A DNA stretch of 64,000 nucleotides from DASQUK01 sp963717085 (GCA_963717085.1 CAVQVM010000015.1:124001-188000), one strand, 5' to 3'; shown: positions 40,095 to 48,708, counted from the first letter of the stretch. Notes: generated from the letters alone by a model not told the origin. Numbers and translations are program-made.

Positions 40095-41719
40095 TGGGCG
40101 GGGCGTGGACGGTGGGCGAACGCCTGACCATTCCCTCGGTCCTCGACGAGCAGGCACAGAAGCGGGCCGACCAGCCGCTCCTCCACATCCTCGACGAGCC
40201 GGTGACGTACGCCGAGATGCGTTCCCGCGCGGTGTCGAGCGCCAACATGCTGGCGGCCTCCGGCATCGAGTCCGGCGACCGCGTCGCCATATACATGGGG
40301 ACGTCGGCCGAATGGATCGACGTCTGGTTCGGTGCCGCCTATCTCGGGGCCGTGGCGGTGCCGGTCAACGCCGCTTACCGCGGGGACTTCCTGGCCAACC
40401 AGCTCAGCGACAGCCAGACCAAGGCCATTGCCGTAGACGCCTCGCTGGCCCAGCAGCTGCTGGCGGTGGCGGCCGATGTCCCCAGCCTGCGGACGATCTT
40501 CGTCCGTGCCGACGGGGATGACGATGCTGGCGGCGACATGCCCGCCGCCCCCGACCGCATCGCCGTGCACCCGATCAGCCGGCTGCGTGAGGGTGACAGC
40601 GGCGAGGTGGCCGGCGGGGCGGGCCCGGCGTGGAACCGTCCCGGCGCCATCTTCTACACGTCGGGCACCACCGGTCGGTCGAAGGGCGCTCTCGTCACCC
40701 AGCACTACCTGCTGTCCGCGGCGCAGACCATGGTCGACTGTTGGCAGCTACAGCCCGGCGAGACCGTGTACGGCCCGCTGCCGCTGTTCCACCTGAGCGC
40801 GATCGGCACCGTGCTCGGCCCCATGCTGGCGGGCGGGACCGGCGTGCTGGAGAAGGTGTTCAGCGTCACCAACACCTGGGACCAGGTGCGGCGCTACGAC
40901 GCCGCCGGCATCGCGCTCGCCGGGGCGCTGGTGGTGATGCTGTGGAACCTGCCCCCGGACGAGAGCGACAAGGACCTGCCTATCCGCTTCCTGTCCGCAG
41001 CGCCGGTGCCCAGGGAGATCTACCACGACATCGAGGAGCGCTACGGCTGCCGGATCGTCACCGTCTACGGCACCACCGAGGCGTTCCCGCTCACGTACGC
41101 CGGCGTCGCCGTCGACAACCCGCCGGGTGCGTCGGGCCGCGCCAACCCCGGGTTCGAGGTGAAGATCTTCGACGACCAGGACAACGAGGTGCCGGCCGGG
41201 ACGGTGGGCGAGGTCGTGTGCCGGCCCCGCCGGCCCCACACGATGTTCGAGGGCTACGACGGCAGGCCCGAGGCGACGCTCGAGCAGATGCACAACCTCT
41301 GGTTCCACACCGGGGACCTGGGACGGTTCGACGACGACGGCAACTTCACCTACGTCGACCGGAAGAAGGACGCCATGAGGCGGCGCGGCGAGAACATCTC
41401 GTCGTTCGAGGTGGAGCAGGCACTGCTGCGGCACCCCGTGGTGGCCGAGATCGCCGCCATCGGCGTGCCCAGTGAGCTGGGCGAGGACGACGTGATGGTG
41501 TGCGTCGTGGCGAAGCCCGGCGAGGAGCTGGAGATCGTCCCGTTCATGGACTTCTGCCGGGAGCGGCTGCCGTACTTCGCCGTCCCCCGGTACGTGGAGG
41601 TCTGCGCCGACCTGCCCAAGAACGCCGTCGGGCGCGTGCTCAAGCACGAGCTCCGGGCGCGCGGCGTCACCGATGCCACCTGGGATCGTGAGCGGGCCGG
41701 CTACGTGGTCCGACCCTGA
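40094..41719 (+). CDS. AMP-binding acyl-CoA ligase
   Basis: This 541-residue adenylating ligase has AIFYTSGTTGRSKGALVT (P-loop), VTVYGTTEAFPLTYAGVA (A5), LWFHTGDLGRFDDDGNFTYVDRKKDAMRRRGENISSFEVEQAL (A7-A8) and KNAVGRVLKHELRARG with the C-terminal catalytic Lys. It probably activates the acid handled by this operon to a CoA thioester. The frame opens at 39893 inside the Rieske gene; ATG 40094, overlapping its stop, gives the normal N-terminus (MGGAWTVGERLTIPSVLDEQAQKRADQPLLH). Confidence 0.87.
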   Translation: MGGAWTVGERLTIPSVLDEQAQKRADQPLLHILDEPVTYAEMRSRAVSSANMLAASGIESGDRVAIYMGTSAEWIDVWFGAAYLGAVAVPVNAAYRGDFLANQLSDSQTKAIAVDASLAQQLLAVAADVPSLRTIFVRADGDDDAGGDMPAAPDRIAVHPISRLREGDSGEVAGGAGPAWNRPGAIFYTSGTTGRSKGALVTQHYLLSAAQTMVDCWQLQPGETVYGPLPLFHLSAIGTVLGPMLAGGTGVLEKVFSVTNTWDQVRRYDAAGIALAGALVVMLWNLPPDESDKDLPIRFLSAAPVPREIYHDIEERYGCRIVTVYGTTEAFPLTYAGVAVDNPPGASGRANPGFEVKIFDDQDNEVPAGTVGEVVCRPRRPHTMFEGYDGRPEATLEQMHNLWFHTGDLGRFDDDGNFTYVDRKKDAMRRRGENISSFEVEQALLRHPVVAEIAAIGVPSELGEDDVMVCVVAKPGEELEIVPFMDFCRERLPYFAVPRYVEVCADLPKNAVGRVLKHELRARGVTDATWDRERAGYVVRP

Positions 41720-44015
41720 CGGGCCGCTCGCCGGGCTGCGCGTCGTCGAGCTGAGCGAGCGCGTCGCCGGCGCGTACTGCGGGAAGCTGCTGGCGGACGC
41801 CGGCGCCGACGTGATCAAGGTCGAGCCGCCCGGCGGTGACCCGCTGCGGCGCTGGAGCGCGAGCGGGGCGGCGCTCGACGGCGACGGTCCGCTGTTCCGC
41901 TACCTGGCGGCGGGCAAGGTGCTCCACGCCGCCGACCCACGCGACGCGCTCGGCGGCGCCGACGTCATCGTGCTGACGGCGACCCCCGCGGGCGCGGCGC
42001 GCCTGGGCGTCGACGTCGACGCGGTCCGGGCGGCCGACCCGGCCGCCGTGCTGGTGACGATCTCCGACTTCGGCTGGACGGGTCCGTGGGCGGAGCGGGC
42101 GGCCACCGAGTTCACGCTCCAGGCGTGGTGCGGTGCCACCGGGTTCCGCGGCGTCCCCGAGCGACCGCCGGTGTCGGTCGGGGGCGGTGTGGGGGAGTAC
42201 GTCGGCGGCGTCTGTGCGGCCGCCGGGACCCTGGCGGCGCGGCGGCGCGCGGCGGCCACGGGCGCCGGCGACCACGTCGACGTGTCGCTGCTGGAGTGCA
42301 TGACGCTGGCGATGCAGGCATTCGAGTGGCTGCACGTGCGCCTCATGGGCCTCCCGTCCTTCGCCCGCTCGATCGAGGTGCCCTCCATCGAGCCGGCGAA
42401 GGACGGCTGGGTGGGCACCTCGATGGTGACGGGCCAGCAGTGGCAGGACTTCGCGACCATGGTCGGGCAGCCCGTGTTGGCCGAGGACAAGGAGCTGGGG
42501 TACCAGCTGGGGCGGTGGCCCCGCCGCCGCGAGGTCTACGACCTGATCCACCCGTGGTTCGCAGAGCGGACCGTGGAGGAGATCGTCGAGACCGCCAGCC
42601 TGTTCCGCATCCCGATGGCGCCGCTCGGCAACGGTGCGTCGATCCCGGGCATGGACCACTTCGTGGAGCGTGGGGTGTTCCGACACAACCCGGCCGGCTT
42701 CCGCCAGCCCCGGCCGCCGTGGCGGCTCTCCCCGCGTCCGGTCACACGTGAGACGCCGGAGCGGGCCTCCGCACCGACACGATGGGGATTGCCGCTCGAC
42801 GGGATCCGGATCGTCGACCTCACGGCGTTCTGGGCCGGCCCCTCGGCCACCCACCTCCTCGCCGCCCTGGGGGCCGACGTGGTGAAGGTCGAGTCGATCC
42901 AGCGGCCTGACGGCATCCGCTTTGCCGCCAGTCCCCCCGCGGGCACCGAGCGCTGGTGGGAGCACAGCTGGCTGTTCCACGGCGTGAACGTGGGCAAGCG
43001 ATCGGTCACGCTCGACCTGGGTCGCCCCGAGGGCGTCGACCTCGCCAAGCGCCTGGTCGCCGGCGCCGACGCCGTCGTCGAGAACTTCTCGCCCCGGGTC
43101 ATGGAGGCGTTCGGCCTCGGCGACGACGTGCTGCACGAGGTGAACCCGCGGGCCGTGGTGGTGCGCATGCCGGCGTTCGGGCTCGGGGGCCCGTGGCGGG
43201 ACCGGGTCGGCTTCGCGCCCACCATGGAGCAGCTCTCGGGCATGGCCTGGCTGACCGGCTACCCCGACGGTGCCCCCATGGCACCCCGTGGGGCCTGCGA
43301 CCCCCTGGCGGGCATCCACGCGGCGTTCGCCCTGATGGCCGCGCTCGCCCGGCGTGACCGGACCGGCGAAGGCGGGCTGCTCGAGCTGCCCATGATCGAG
43401 GTGGCCCTCAACGTCACCGCCGAGCAGGTCATCGAGCACGACGTGAGCGGCGTCGTCCTCGAGCGAGAGGGGAACCGGGGGCCCGCGGCCGCACCCCAGA
43501 ACGTCTACGCCTGCCGCGGCGAGGAGCAGTGGGTGGCGTTGGCCGTGGCCGGCGACGACCAGTGGTCGGGGCTGCGGCGGGTGCTCGGCGATCCCGCGTG
43601 GGCGGCGGATCCGGCGCTGGCGACGCATGGCGGCCGGCGCGCCGCGCACGACCTGCTCGACCGGGAGCTGTCGGCATGGTTCGCCGGTCGCGACCGCGAC
43701 GCCGTCGTGGAGGAGCTCGCCGCCGCCGGCATCCCGGCGGCATCCGTGGTGCTGCCCCCCGACGTCGTCGACAACGTGCAGCTGCGGGCGCGGGCCTTCT
43801 TCGAGACGGTCGACCATCCCCACACCGGGCCCACGGAGTACGCGGGCCTGCCCTTCGCCCGGCTGCAGGGGGTCGACCGTTGGTGCCGCCGGCCGGCCCC
43901 CACCCTCGGACAGCACAACGACGAGGTCCTCGGCGGCGAGCTGGGCCTGACCGCCGAGGAGCTCGACCGCCTGCGTGTGTCCCAGGTGATAGGCGACCGG
44001 CCCGTGGGCCTGTAG
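41673..44015 (+). CDS. Fused double CaiB/BaiF-type CoA-transferase
   Basis: This 780-residue protein carries two complete CaiB-like domains in one chain: domain 1 from GPLAGLRVVELSERVAGAYCGKLLADAGADVIKVEPPGGDPLRR, domain 2 from LDGIRIVDLTAFWAGPSATHLLAALGADVVKVESIQRPDGIR (near residue 370). Each has its own C-terminal half. Family III CoA-transferases form interlocked dimers; a fusion gives a pseudo-dimer. The catalytic Asp usually found in the conserved GQGQxxD-like segment is more plausible in domain 2 (LDLGRPEGVDLAKRLVAGADAVVENFSP region follows normally). It starts at ATG 41673, overlapping the ligase by 47 bases, or GTG 41688. It would move CoA between acids, sparing ATP. Confidence 0.85.
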   Translation: MPPGIVSGPATWSDPDGPLAGLRVVELSERVAGAYCGKLLADAGADVIKVEPPGGDPLRRWSASGAALDGDGPLFRYLAAGKVLHAADPRDALGGADVIVLTATPAGAARLGVDVDAVRAADPAAVLVTISDFGWTGPWAERAATEFTLQAWCGATGFRGVPERPPVSVGGGVGEYVGGVCAAAGTLAARRRAAATGAGDHVDVSLLECMTLAMQAFEWLHVRLMGLPSFARSIEVPSIEPAKDGWVGTSMVTGQQWQDFATMVGQPVLAEDKELGYQLGRWPRRREVYDLIHPWFAERTVEEIVETASLFRIPMAPLGNGASIPGMDHFVERGVFRHNPAGFRQPRPPWRLSPRPVTRETPERASAPTRWGLPLDGIRIVDLTAFWAGPSATHLLAALGADVVKVESIQRPDGIRFAASPPAGTERWWEHSWLFHGVNVGKRSVTLDLGRPEGVDLAKRLVAGADAVVENFSPRVMEAFGLGDDVLHEVNPRAVVVRMPAFGLGGPWRDRVGFAPTMEQLSGMAWLTGYPDGAPMAPRGACDPLAGIHAAFALMAALARRDRTGEGGLLELPMIEVALNVTAEQVIEHDVSGVVLEREGNRGPAAAPQNVYACRGEEQWVALAVAGDDQWSGLRRVLGDPAWAADPALATHGGRRAAHDLLDRELSAWFAGRDRDAVVEELAAAGIPAASVVLPPDVVDNVQLRARAFFETVDHPHTGPTEYAGLPFARLQGVDRWCRRPAPTLGQHNDEVLGGELGLTAEELDRLRVSQVIGDRPVGL

Positions 44016-44026
44016 GAGGAAGCGGG

Positions 44027-44071
44027 ATGGCGGATCTCGGGTTACCGCTGCTCGCGAAGCACTTCGCGTAG
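44027..44071 (+). pseudogene. 14-codon remnant with intact ribosome-binding site
   Basis: Eleven bases after the CaiB stop, AGGAGGAAGCGG precedes ATG 44027. The frame encodes only MADLGLPLLAKHFA before TAG. The strong site with immediate stop suggests the head of a deleted seventh operon gene; the repeat cluster that starts 20 bases later may mark the deletion. Confidence 0.45.
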
Positions 44072-44090
44072 CGCCCGAGGTCCCCCCGGC

Positions 44091-44189
44091 CCGAGGCAAT
44101 GACGAACGCTGCGGCACGCGCGAGGCAATGACGAACGGATGCCGGTCGCTATTGCCTCGGGCTCGGTGGAACGTTCGCTATTGCCTCGG
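44091..44189. repeat. GAGGCAAT repeat cluster, two direct and two inverted copies
   Basis: GAGGCAATGACGAACG occurs at 44093-44108 and 44122-44137. Its near inverse (GTCGCTATTGCCTCGG at 44145-44160; GTTCGCTATTGCCTCGG at 44173-44189) follows twice. The cluster can fold into a long cruciform between the convergent CaiB and GntR genes; it may work as a terminator or be a small mobile element. Confidence 0.75.
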
Positions 44190-44204
44190 GGGCCGCCGCG
44201 GTCC

Positions 44205-45041
44205 CTACCCGAGGTAGGCGTCGGGGCCGCGGCCCGGCGAGGGCGCGAGGTGCGACCGCAGGCCCGTGATGTTCACCCGGTGACCGCCGTTGGTGGCGAG
44301 CACGTACCGCTGCGACTCGTCGAGGTGCTTGCGGGCGGACCGGTGCGCCAGCTCGCGATTCCCGGCGTCGATGGCGTCGGTCAGCCGGGCGTGGGCCCTC
44401 AGCACCAGCTTGCGCAGCTTGACCTCGGGGTAGTGGCCCTCGGCGTCGATGGTCTCGGCCCATTGCGACTCGAGCGATGACCACAGGGTCTCGAGAGTGC
44501 CGACCAGCAGGATCATCGTGGTGTTGCCGCACGACTCCACCATCTCGTCGTGGAACTGCCGTGCGAGGCGCGTGAACTCGGGCCCGTCGTCGAGCTGGGC
44601 CTCGGCCTGGTCGTTCAGCTCGCGCAGCCGGGGCACGACGGCCTTGGCGCGGTCGTCGCGGGCCGCGCACAGCGCGGCGCAGTCGGGCTCGAGGATGCGC
44701 AGGGCCTCGGCGAGGTCGGCCAGGTCGACGTGGTGGGACTGCATCACCAGGCCGAGCATGTAGGCGGCGTTGCTCGCCTTCGGGGCGTGGACCTCGGCGC
44801 CGCCGATGTTGCCCCTGCGGACGCTGATGAGGCCCTCGGTCTCGAGGATGCGCATCGCCTCGCGGATGGAGGGCCGGGAGACCCGGAACTCGTCGAGCAG
44901 GTCGTCCTGCTTGGGGAGCAGGTCGCCGTCCCCCAACTGGCCGTCGACGATCCGCGCTCGGAGGATGTCGGCCACCATCTCGGCCACGCGCGGCTGGCTC
45001 AGTTGCCGCGTGCGCCCCTGGAATCGGCCGTCCATCACCAT
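44205..45041 (-). CDS. GntR family regulator, FadR/FCD type
   Basis: This 278-residue regulator has the winged helix (PRVAEMVADILRARIVDGQLGDGDLLPKQDDLLDEFRVSRPSIREAMRILETEGLISVRRG) and an all-helical FCD effector domain with metal/ligand positions in LDDGPEFTRLARQFHDEMVESCGN and LRAHARLTDAIDAGNRELAHRSARKHL. FCD regulators respond to carboxylic acids or CoA esters. Starts are possible at 45041 (MVMDGRF) or 45035. It is convergent with the Rieske/CaiB operon and divergent from 45149, and is the likely local repressor of one or both. Confidence 0.88.
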   Translation of the reverse strand: MVMDGRFQGRTRQLSQPRVAEMVADILRARIVDGQLGDGDLLPKQDDLLDEFRVSRPSIREAMRILETEGLISVRRGNIGGAEVHAPKASNAAYMLGLVMQSHHVDLADLAEALRILEPDCAALCAARDDRAKAVVPRLRELNDQAEAQLDDGPEFTRLARQFHDEMVESCGNTTMILLVGTLETLWSSLESQWAETIDAEGHYPEVKLRKLVLRAHARLTDAIDAGNRELAHRSARKHLDESQRYVLATNGGHRVNITGLRSHLAPSPGRGPDAYLG

Positions 45042-45148
45042 GTGGGCCTCTTCATCATTTGAAAGGTTTACACATCACGCGACGAGCCCCGCGAATTCGT
45101 CCTGCAGGCGCCGCAGCGATCACGCCCTGCCCTTACGATGACCGCTGC

Positions 45149-45568
45149 ATGACCTCTGCCACGACTGACGCCGCGGCCACCGGAGCCACGACCAGCGTCG
45201 AGCGCTACCTGGCGTGCCTGGCGGCCCACGACTGGCACGGGCTGGCGGCGACGATCGCCGACGACGGGCTGGTGCGCGACGGCCCCTTCTGCGACATGGT
45301 CGAGGGCAAGCAGGCGTACGTCGACTTCCTGCGGGGGATCATCACGTCGCTGCGGGGCTACGAGCTGCGGGTCGGCCGGGTCACGCACGCTTCGGACCGG
45401 CTGTCCTACGTGGAGCTCAGCGAGACGTTCGAGGTGGACGGGCAGCCGACGACCTACCCGGAGTGCATCGTGTTCGAGCGGGACGAAGCCGGCCTGATCG
45501 GCCGCGTCAGCGTCTTCATCAAGCAGCCAGGGGGCGACGCGCCGGTCGAGGGCGGACGCGCGAGCTGA
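45149..45568 (+). CDS. SnoaL-like / NTF2-fold protein
   Basis: This 139-residue protein has the SnoaL pattern: TTSVERYLACLAAHDWHGLAATIADDGLVRDGPFCDMVEGKQAYVDFLRGIITSL, then RVGRVTHASDRLSYVELSETFEVDGQPTTYPECIVFERDEAGLI. The Asp/His set typical of the fold is present (DWHG, RDGP), but the function is not defined. TACGAT at 45134-45139 lies 9 bases before ATG 45149, suggesting a leaderless or near-leaderless transcript. The next gene begins directly after its stop. Confidence 0.8.
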   Translation: MTSATTDAAATGATTSVERYLACLAAHDWHGLAATIADDGLVRDGPFCDMVEGKQAYVDFLRGIITSLRGYELRVGRVTHASDRLSYVELSETFEVDGQPTTYPECIVFERDEAGLIGRVSVFIKQPGGDAPVEGGRAS

Positions 45569-46516
45569 GTGCGCCCGGCCGCCGACCCGCCCGCCGTCCT
45601 GAACCACCTCGGCCGCGACGCTGCGAACCGGATCGTCGCCGCCGTTCCCGGCACGCGGGTGGTGCACGTGCCGGCGGACCGGTCCGTGCCCGACGACGTC
45701 GAGGGCGAGGTCCTGCTCACGCTCCCGTGGGGCACGCCGAACCTTGGTGATGTGGTGGCGCGCGGCGTGCGCTGGGTGCATTCGCTGTCGACCGGCGTCG
45801 ACAAGTTCCCGATCGATGCGCTGCCCGCCGAGGTGACCCTCTCCTGCAGCCGCGGCGCCAGCGCCGTGCCGATCGCCGAGTTCGTGCTGGCGGCGATGCT
45901 CGCGTTCGAGAAGCAGCTGCCCGACGTGTGGGTCCACGAACCGCCGGAGCACTGGTCCATGGCCGACCTCGGCGGGTTGGAGGGCCGAACGCTGGGCCTG
46001 ATCGGCGCGGGCGGCATCGCCACCGAGGTGGCGCGACGGGCGCTGGCGTTCGGCATGCGGGTGTGCTTCGTCCGGCGCACGGACGCCCCGGCGCCACTGG
46101 CGGGCATGGAGCGGTGCGGCCTCGCCGAGGTCTTGGCGGCCGCAGACCATCTGGTCGTGGCGGCGCCGTCAACCCTGGCGACGCAGCATCTCCTGGGCGC
46201 CGAGGCCCTGGCCGGCGTCAAGCCCGGGGTCCACGTGATCAACGTCAGCCGGGGCAGCCTGATCGACCAGGTGGCGCTGGTCGAGGCCCTCGACGACGGG
46301 CGGCTCGCGAGGGCCACGCTCGACGTCGCCGACCCCGAGCCGCTGCCGAGCGGCCACCCGCTCTACGGTCACCCGCGCGTGCGGCTCAGCCCCCACGTCT
46401 CGTGGTCGGCACCCGGAGCGCTCGGCCGGCTCCTGGACAGGTTCATCGACAACCTGCACTCGTACGTCGCGGGCGAGCCTCTGGCCGGCGTCGTCGACCG
46501 CGTGGCGGGCTACTGA
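45569..46516 (+). CDS. D-2-hydroxyacid dehydrogenase family protein
   Basis: This 315-residue NAD(P)-dependent dehydrogenase has RWVHSLSTGVDKFP, the Rossmann motif GRTLGLIGAGGIATEVARRALAFGMRV, then VFSR-type catalytic region VINVSRGSLIDQVALVEALDDGRLARATLDVADPEPLPSGHPLYGHPRVRLSPHVSW. It contains the catalytic Arg (NVSRG), Glu/Asp (DVADPEP) and His (SPHVS). It reduces a 2-keto acid or oxidises a D-2-hydroxy acid. The GTG start abuts the preceding TGA, so it is co-translated with the SnoaL-like protein. Confidence 0.88.
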   Translation: MRPAADPPAVLNHLGRDAANRIVAAVPGTRVVHVPADRSVPDDVEGEVLLTLPWGTPNLGDVVARGVRWVHSLSTGVDKFPIDALPAEVTLSCSRGASAVPIAEFVLAAMLAFEKQLPDVWVHEPPEHWSMADLGGLEGRTLGLIGAGGIATEVARRALAFGMRVCFVRRTDAPAPLAGMERCGLAEVLAAADHLVVAAPSTLATQHLLGAEALAGVKPGVHVINVSRGSLIDQVALVEALDDGRLARATLDVADPEPLPSGHPLYGHPRVRLSPHVSWSAPGALGRLLDRFIDNLHSYVAGEPLAGVVDRVAGY

Positions 46517-46531
46517 ACCGGGAGGACGGCC

Positions 46532-47026
46532 ATGGACGAGCACGACCCGGGCGAGGTGGAGGAGGCGTTCCGGCACCTGTGGCGGGTCGGCCCCGTGGGG
46601 GAGGACTGGGCCGCGCAGGCGGCGCTGTTCACCGCGGACGCCGTGTACATCGACCACTACTACGGCCGCAGGACGCCCGCCGAGTTCCTGACCTGGTGCA
46701 CGCAGCTCATGAACGAGGAGTACCCCGAGATCTACACCGTCTACGAGTGGCACGTCGTCGACGGGAACCGGGTCGTGGTTCACATGCAGAACCGGCGGGA
46801 CAACCCCGAGCCGGGCGGCGGGCCGTTCGACTTCCCCGGCATCACCGTCTACGAGTACGCCGGCGGCGGGCGCTGGTCGTACGAGATGGACTACTGGGGT
46901 GTGGCCGCCGCCGTCGCCGCCGGCCGCGCCTACCGTGACGCCGCGGCCCGCTTCGATCCCGACCACCCACAGAAGCGGTCGCGGCAGCACTGGCCGACGA
47001 CGCCCGACTGGGCACACCCGCGGTGA
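46532..47026 (+). CDS. SnoaL-like / NTF2-fold protein
   Basis: This 164-residue protein has EEAFRHLWRVGPVGEDWAAQAALFTADAVYIDHYYGRRTPAEFLTWCTQL, YEWHVVDGNRVVVHMQNRRDN and FPGITVYEYAGGGRWSYEMDYW, the layout of nuclear-transport-factor-2-like enzymes. An Asp-His pair (VYIDHYYG) sits where such folds often place catalytic residues. It lies 15 bases after the dehydrogenase with GGGAGGACGGCC before ATG 46532; third gene of the 45149-47026 unit. It is convergent with the enoyl-CoA hydratase gene. Confidence 0.8.
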   Translation: MDEHDPGEVEEAFRHLWRVGPVGEDWAAQAALFTADAVYIDHYYGRRTPAEFLTWCTQLMNEEYPEIYTVYEWHVVDGNRVVVHMQNRRDNPEPGGGPFDFPGITVYEYAGGGRWSYEMDYWGVAAAVAAGRAYRDAAARFDPDHPQKRSRQHWPTTPDWAHPR

Positions 47027-47044
47027 GCGCCGACTAATTCCTCG

Positions 47045-47827
47045 TCAGCGGCCCTGCCAGACCGGGGGGCGCTTCTCGGCGAACGCCCGCGGCCCTTCCT
47101 TCGCGTCCTCGGTGGCGAACACGCGGTCCGTGTGCCGGGCCTCGTTGTCGAACGCCTCGTCGAGGTCCAGCGACAGCCCCTCGATCGCCGACTGCTTGGT
47201 GGCGAACACGGCAAGGGGGGCGTTCTCCGCGATGCGCCGCGCGTAGTCGTAGGCCGCGGGCATGAGCTCGTCCGCGGGGACGACCCGGTTGAGGATGCCC
47301 ATCGTCAGCGCCCGCTCGGCGTCGATCATGTCGGCGGTCAGCAACAGCTCCATGGCGTGCGGGTACGCGATCTGGCGCAGCAGGCGGACGGTCGTGCCGC
47401 CGCCGGCGAACAGGCCCCGCTTGGGCTCCATCACCGCGAAGCGCGCCGCTGGCGTGGCCACGCGGATGTCCGTCGAGCCGAGCATCTCCATCCCGCCGGC
47501 GACGCACACGCCGTTCACCGCGGCGATGATCGGCTTGTAGATGGGAAATCGGTGCAGGACGGCGTGGAGGGCGTCCATGTGGTCCCAGCCGTCGGGACGG
47601 TCGAGGGTCCCCGTCAGCTCGGGGATGAAGCTCTTGAGGTCGGCGCCGGTGCAGAACGCCCTGCCCGTTCCCGTGACCACGGCCACCCACGCCGACTCGT
47701 CGTCCCGGAACCGGGTCCACGCCCCCAGGAGGGCGCGGAAGTGATCCATGTCGAGGGAGTTGTGCGCCTCGGGGCGGTTGATGGTGATGGTGACGACGTG
47801 GCCGTCCTGCTCGTAGTCGATCGACAT
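47045..47827 (-). CDS. Enoyl-CoA hydratase/isomerase family protein
   Basis: This 260-residue crotonase-fold protein has VVTITINRPEAHNSLDMDHFRAL, GTGRAFCTGADLKSF (oxyanion hole), AAVNGVCVAGGMEMLGSTDIRVATPAARFAVMEPKRGLFAGGGTTVRLLRQI and the C-terminal AFAEKRPPVWQGR. A Glu is present in GGMEML, where hydratases carry one catalytic Glu, and MEPKRG offers the second. Last gene of the minus-strand operon 50828-47045. It probably hydrates the enoyl-CoA made by the paired dehydrogenases. Confidence 0.87.
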   Translation of the reverse strand: MSIDYEQDGHVVTITINRPEAHNSLDMDHFRALLGAWTRFRDDESAWVAVVTGTGRAFCTGADLKSFIPELTGTLDRPDGWDHMDALHAVLHRFPIYKPIIAAVNGVCVAGGMEMLGSTDIRVATPAARFAVMEPKRGLFAGGGTTVRLLRQIAYPHAMELLLTADMIDAERALTMGILNRVVPADELMPAAYDYARRIAENAPLAVFATKQSAIEGLSLDLDEAFDNEARHTDRVFATEDAKEGPRAFAEKRPPVWQGR

Positions 47828-47835
47828 GGCCAGCC

Positions 47836-48579
47836 TCAGGACCGCTCAACCGACCGCTCGGCCGACCGGGCGGCCTTGAGGGCTGCCGCCTCGGGCATGA
47901 TCGGCTCGGAGGCGAGGGGTCCTTCGGAGGCGGCGCGCAGCACGATCTCCGGCAGCACGACGCTGGGGTCGAGGCGGTCGAGGAACGCGATGACGTCGGC
48001 GACGTCGCGTGACTGCAGCACGTGCATGGGGAACGTCACCCGGTCGAGCATGGGGGTGTCGACCGGCGCCGGCGCGATCACGTGGACGTTGATGCCGTCG
48101 CGGGCCACCTCGGCGGCCAGCGATTGGGCGAAGGCGTTGATGCCCGCCTTGGAGGCCGAATAGGCCGATCGGCCCTTCATCCCCTGGAACCCGGCTGTCG
48201 ACGAGACGAAGACGATCCGCCCACCCGGGGGCATCTTGGGCAGCACGGCTGCGGTGGCCACGAACGCCGAGCGCAGGTTCGCCCGGATGACGCGGTCGAA
48301 CGTCTCGGGCGCCTCCTTGCGCACGAACGTGCCGTCCAGGATGCCGGCGGCGTGCACCAGGAAGTCGACGCGGTCGACGGCCGCGACCACCGCGGCGAAC
48401 TGCTCCTCGTCGGCGCAGTCGGCCGCGACCCAGCGGGCACCGAGCTTGTCGGCGGCCTCCCGCAGCGGATCGGCCCGGCGTGCAGTCAGGACGACGTCGT
48501 ATCCCGCCGCCGTCAGCGCCTCGCCGCAGGCGAAGCCGATGCCGCCGCTCCCCCCGGTGACGAGCGCCACCTTGCTCAA
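47836..48579 (-). CDS. SDR family oxidoreductase
   Basis: This 247-residue short-chain dehydrogenase has KVALVTGGSGGIGFACGEALTAAGYDVVLTARRADPLREA (an ARR after strand 2 suggests NADP), VHAAGILDGTFV, the catalytic Ser in IVFVSSTAGFQG and Tyr-Lys in RSAYSASKAGINAFAQSLAAEVARDGINVHVIAPAPVDTPML. It sits 8 bases upstream of the hydratase, so it probably performs the 3-hydroxyacyl-CoA dehydrogenase step of the operon. Confidence 0.9.
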   Translation of the reverse strand: MSKVALVTGGSGGIGFACGEALTAAGYDVVLTARRADPLREAADKLGARWVAADCADEEQFAAVVAAVDRVDFLVHAAGILDGTFVRKEAPETFDRVIRANLRSAFVATAAVLPKMPPGGRIVFVSSTAGFQGMKGRSAYSASKAGINAFAQSLAAEVARDGINVHVIAPAPVDTPMLDRVTFPMHVLQSRDVADVIAFLDRLDPSVVLPEIVLRAASEGPLASEPIMPEAAALKAARSAERSVERS

Positions 48580-48594
48580 TGTTGTTCCCGGCTC

Positions 48595-48705
48595 TTGCTG
48601 CTGCGCAGCGGGCCGCTCGGGCTCCGGCGCGTCGCTCTTCCGCTCCCACGGCCGCTCGGGCCGGGCTCGCTCTCTCGCCCTGCGGGACGCTCGCTCATGA
48701 CCCTC
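48595..48705. repeat. Low-complexity GC spacer inside the operon
   Basis: This 111-base gap between the dehydrogenase and SDR genes contains GGCCGCTCGGGC twice, CTGCTGCGCAGC and runs of GCTCGCTCTCTCGCCCTGCGGGACGCTCGC-like steps. It recalls the TCGCTTCGCTCGC tail of the 4257-4350 element and may be a diverged copy. No gene is seen. Confidence 0.35.
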
Positions 48706-48708
48706 CTG

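Noticed and set aside
41667..44117. 816-codon minus-strand open frame opposite the CaiB fusion
   Set aside because: Composition and lack of any motif mark it as an antisense shadow.
44091..44189. GAGGCAAT repeats as a CRISPR array
   Set aside because: Only four copies, two inverted, with irregular short spacing and no cas genes.
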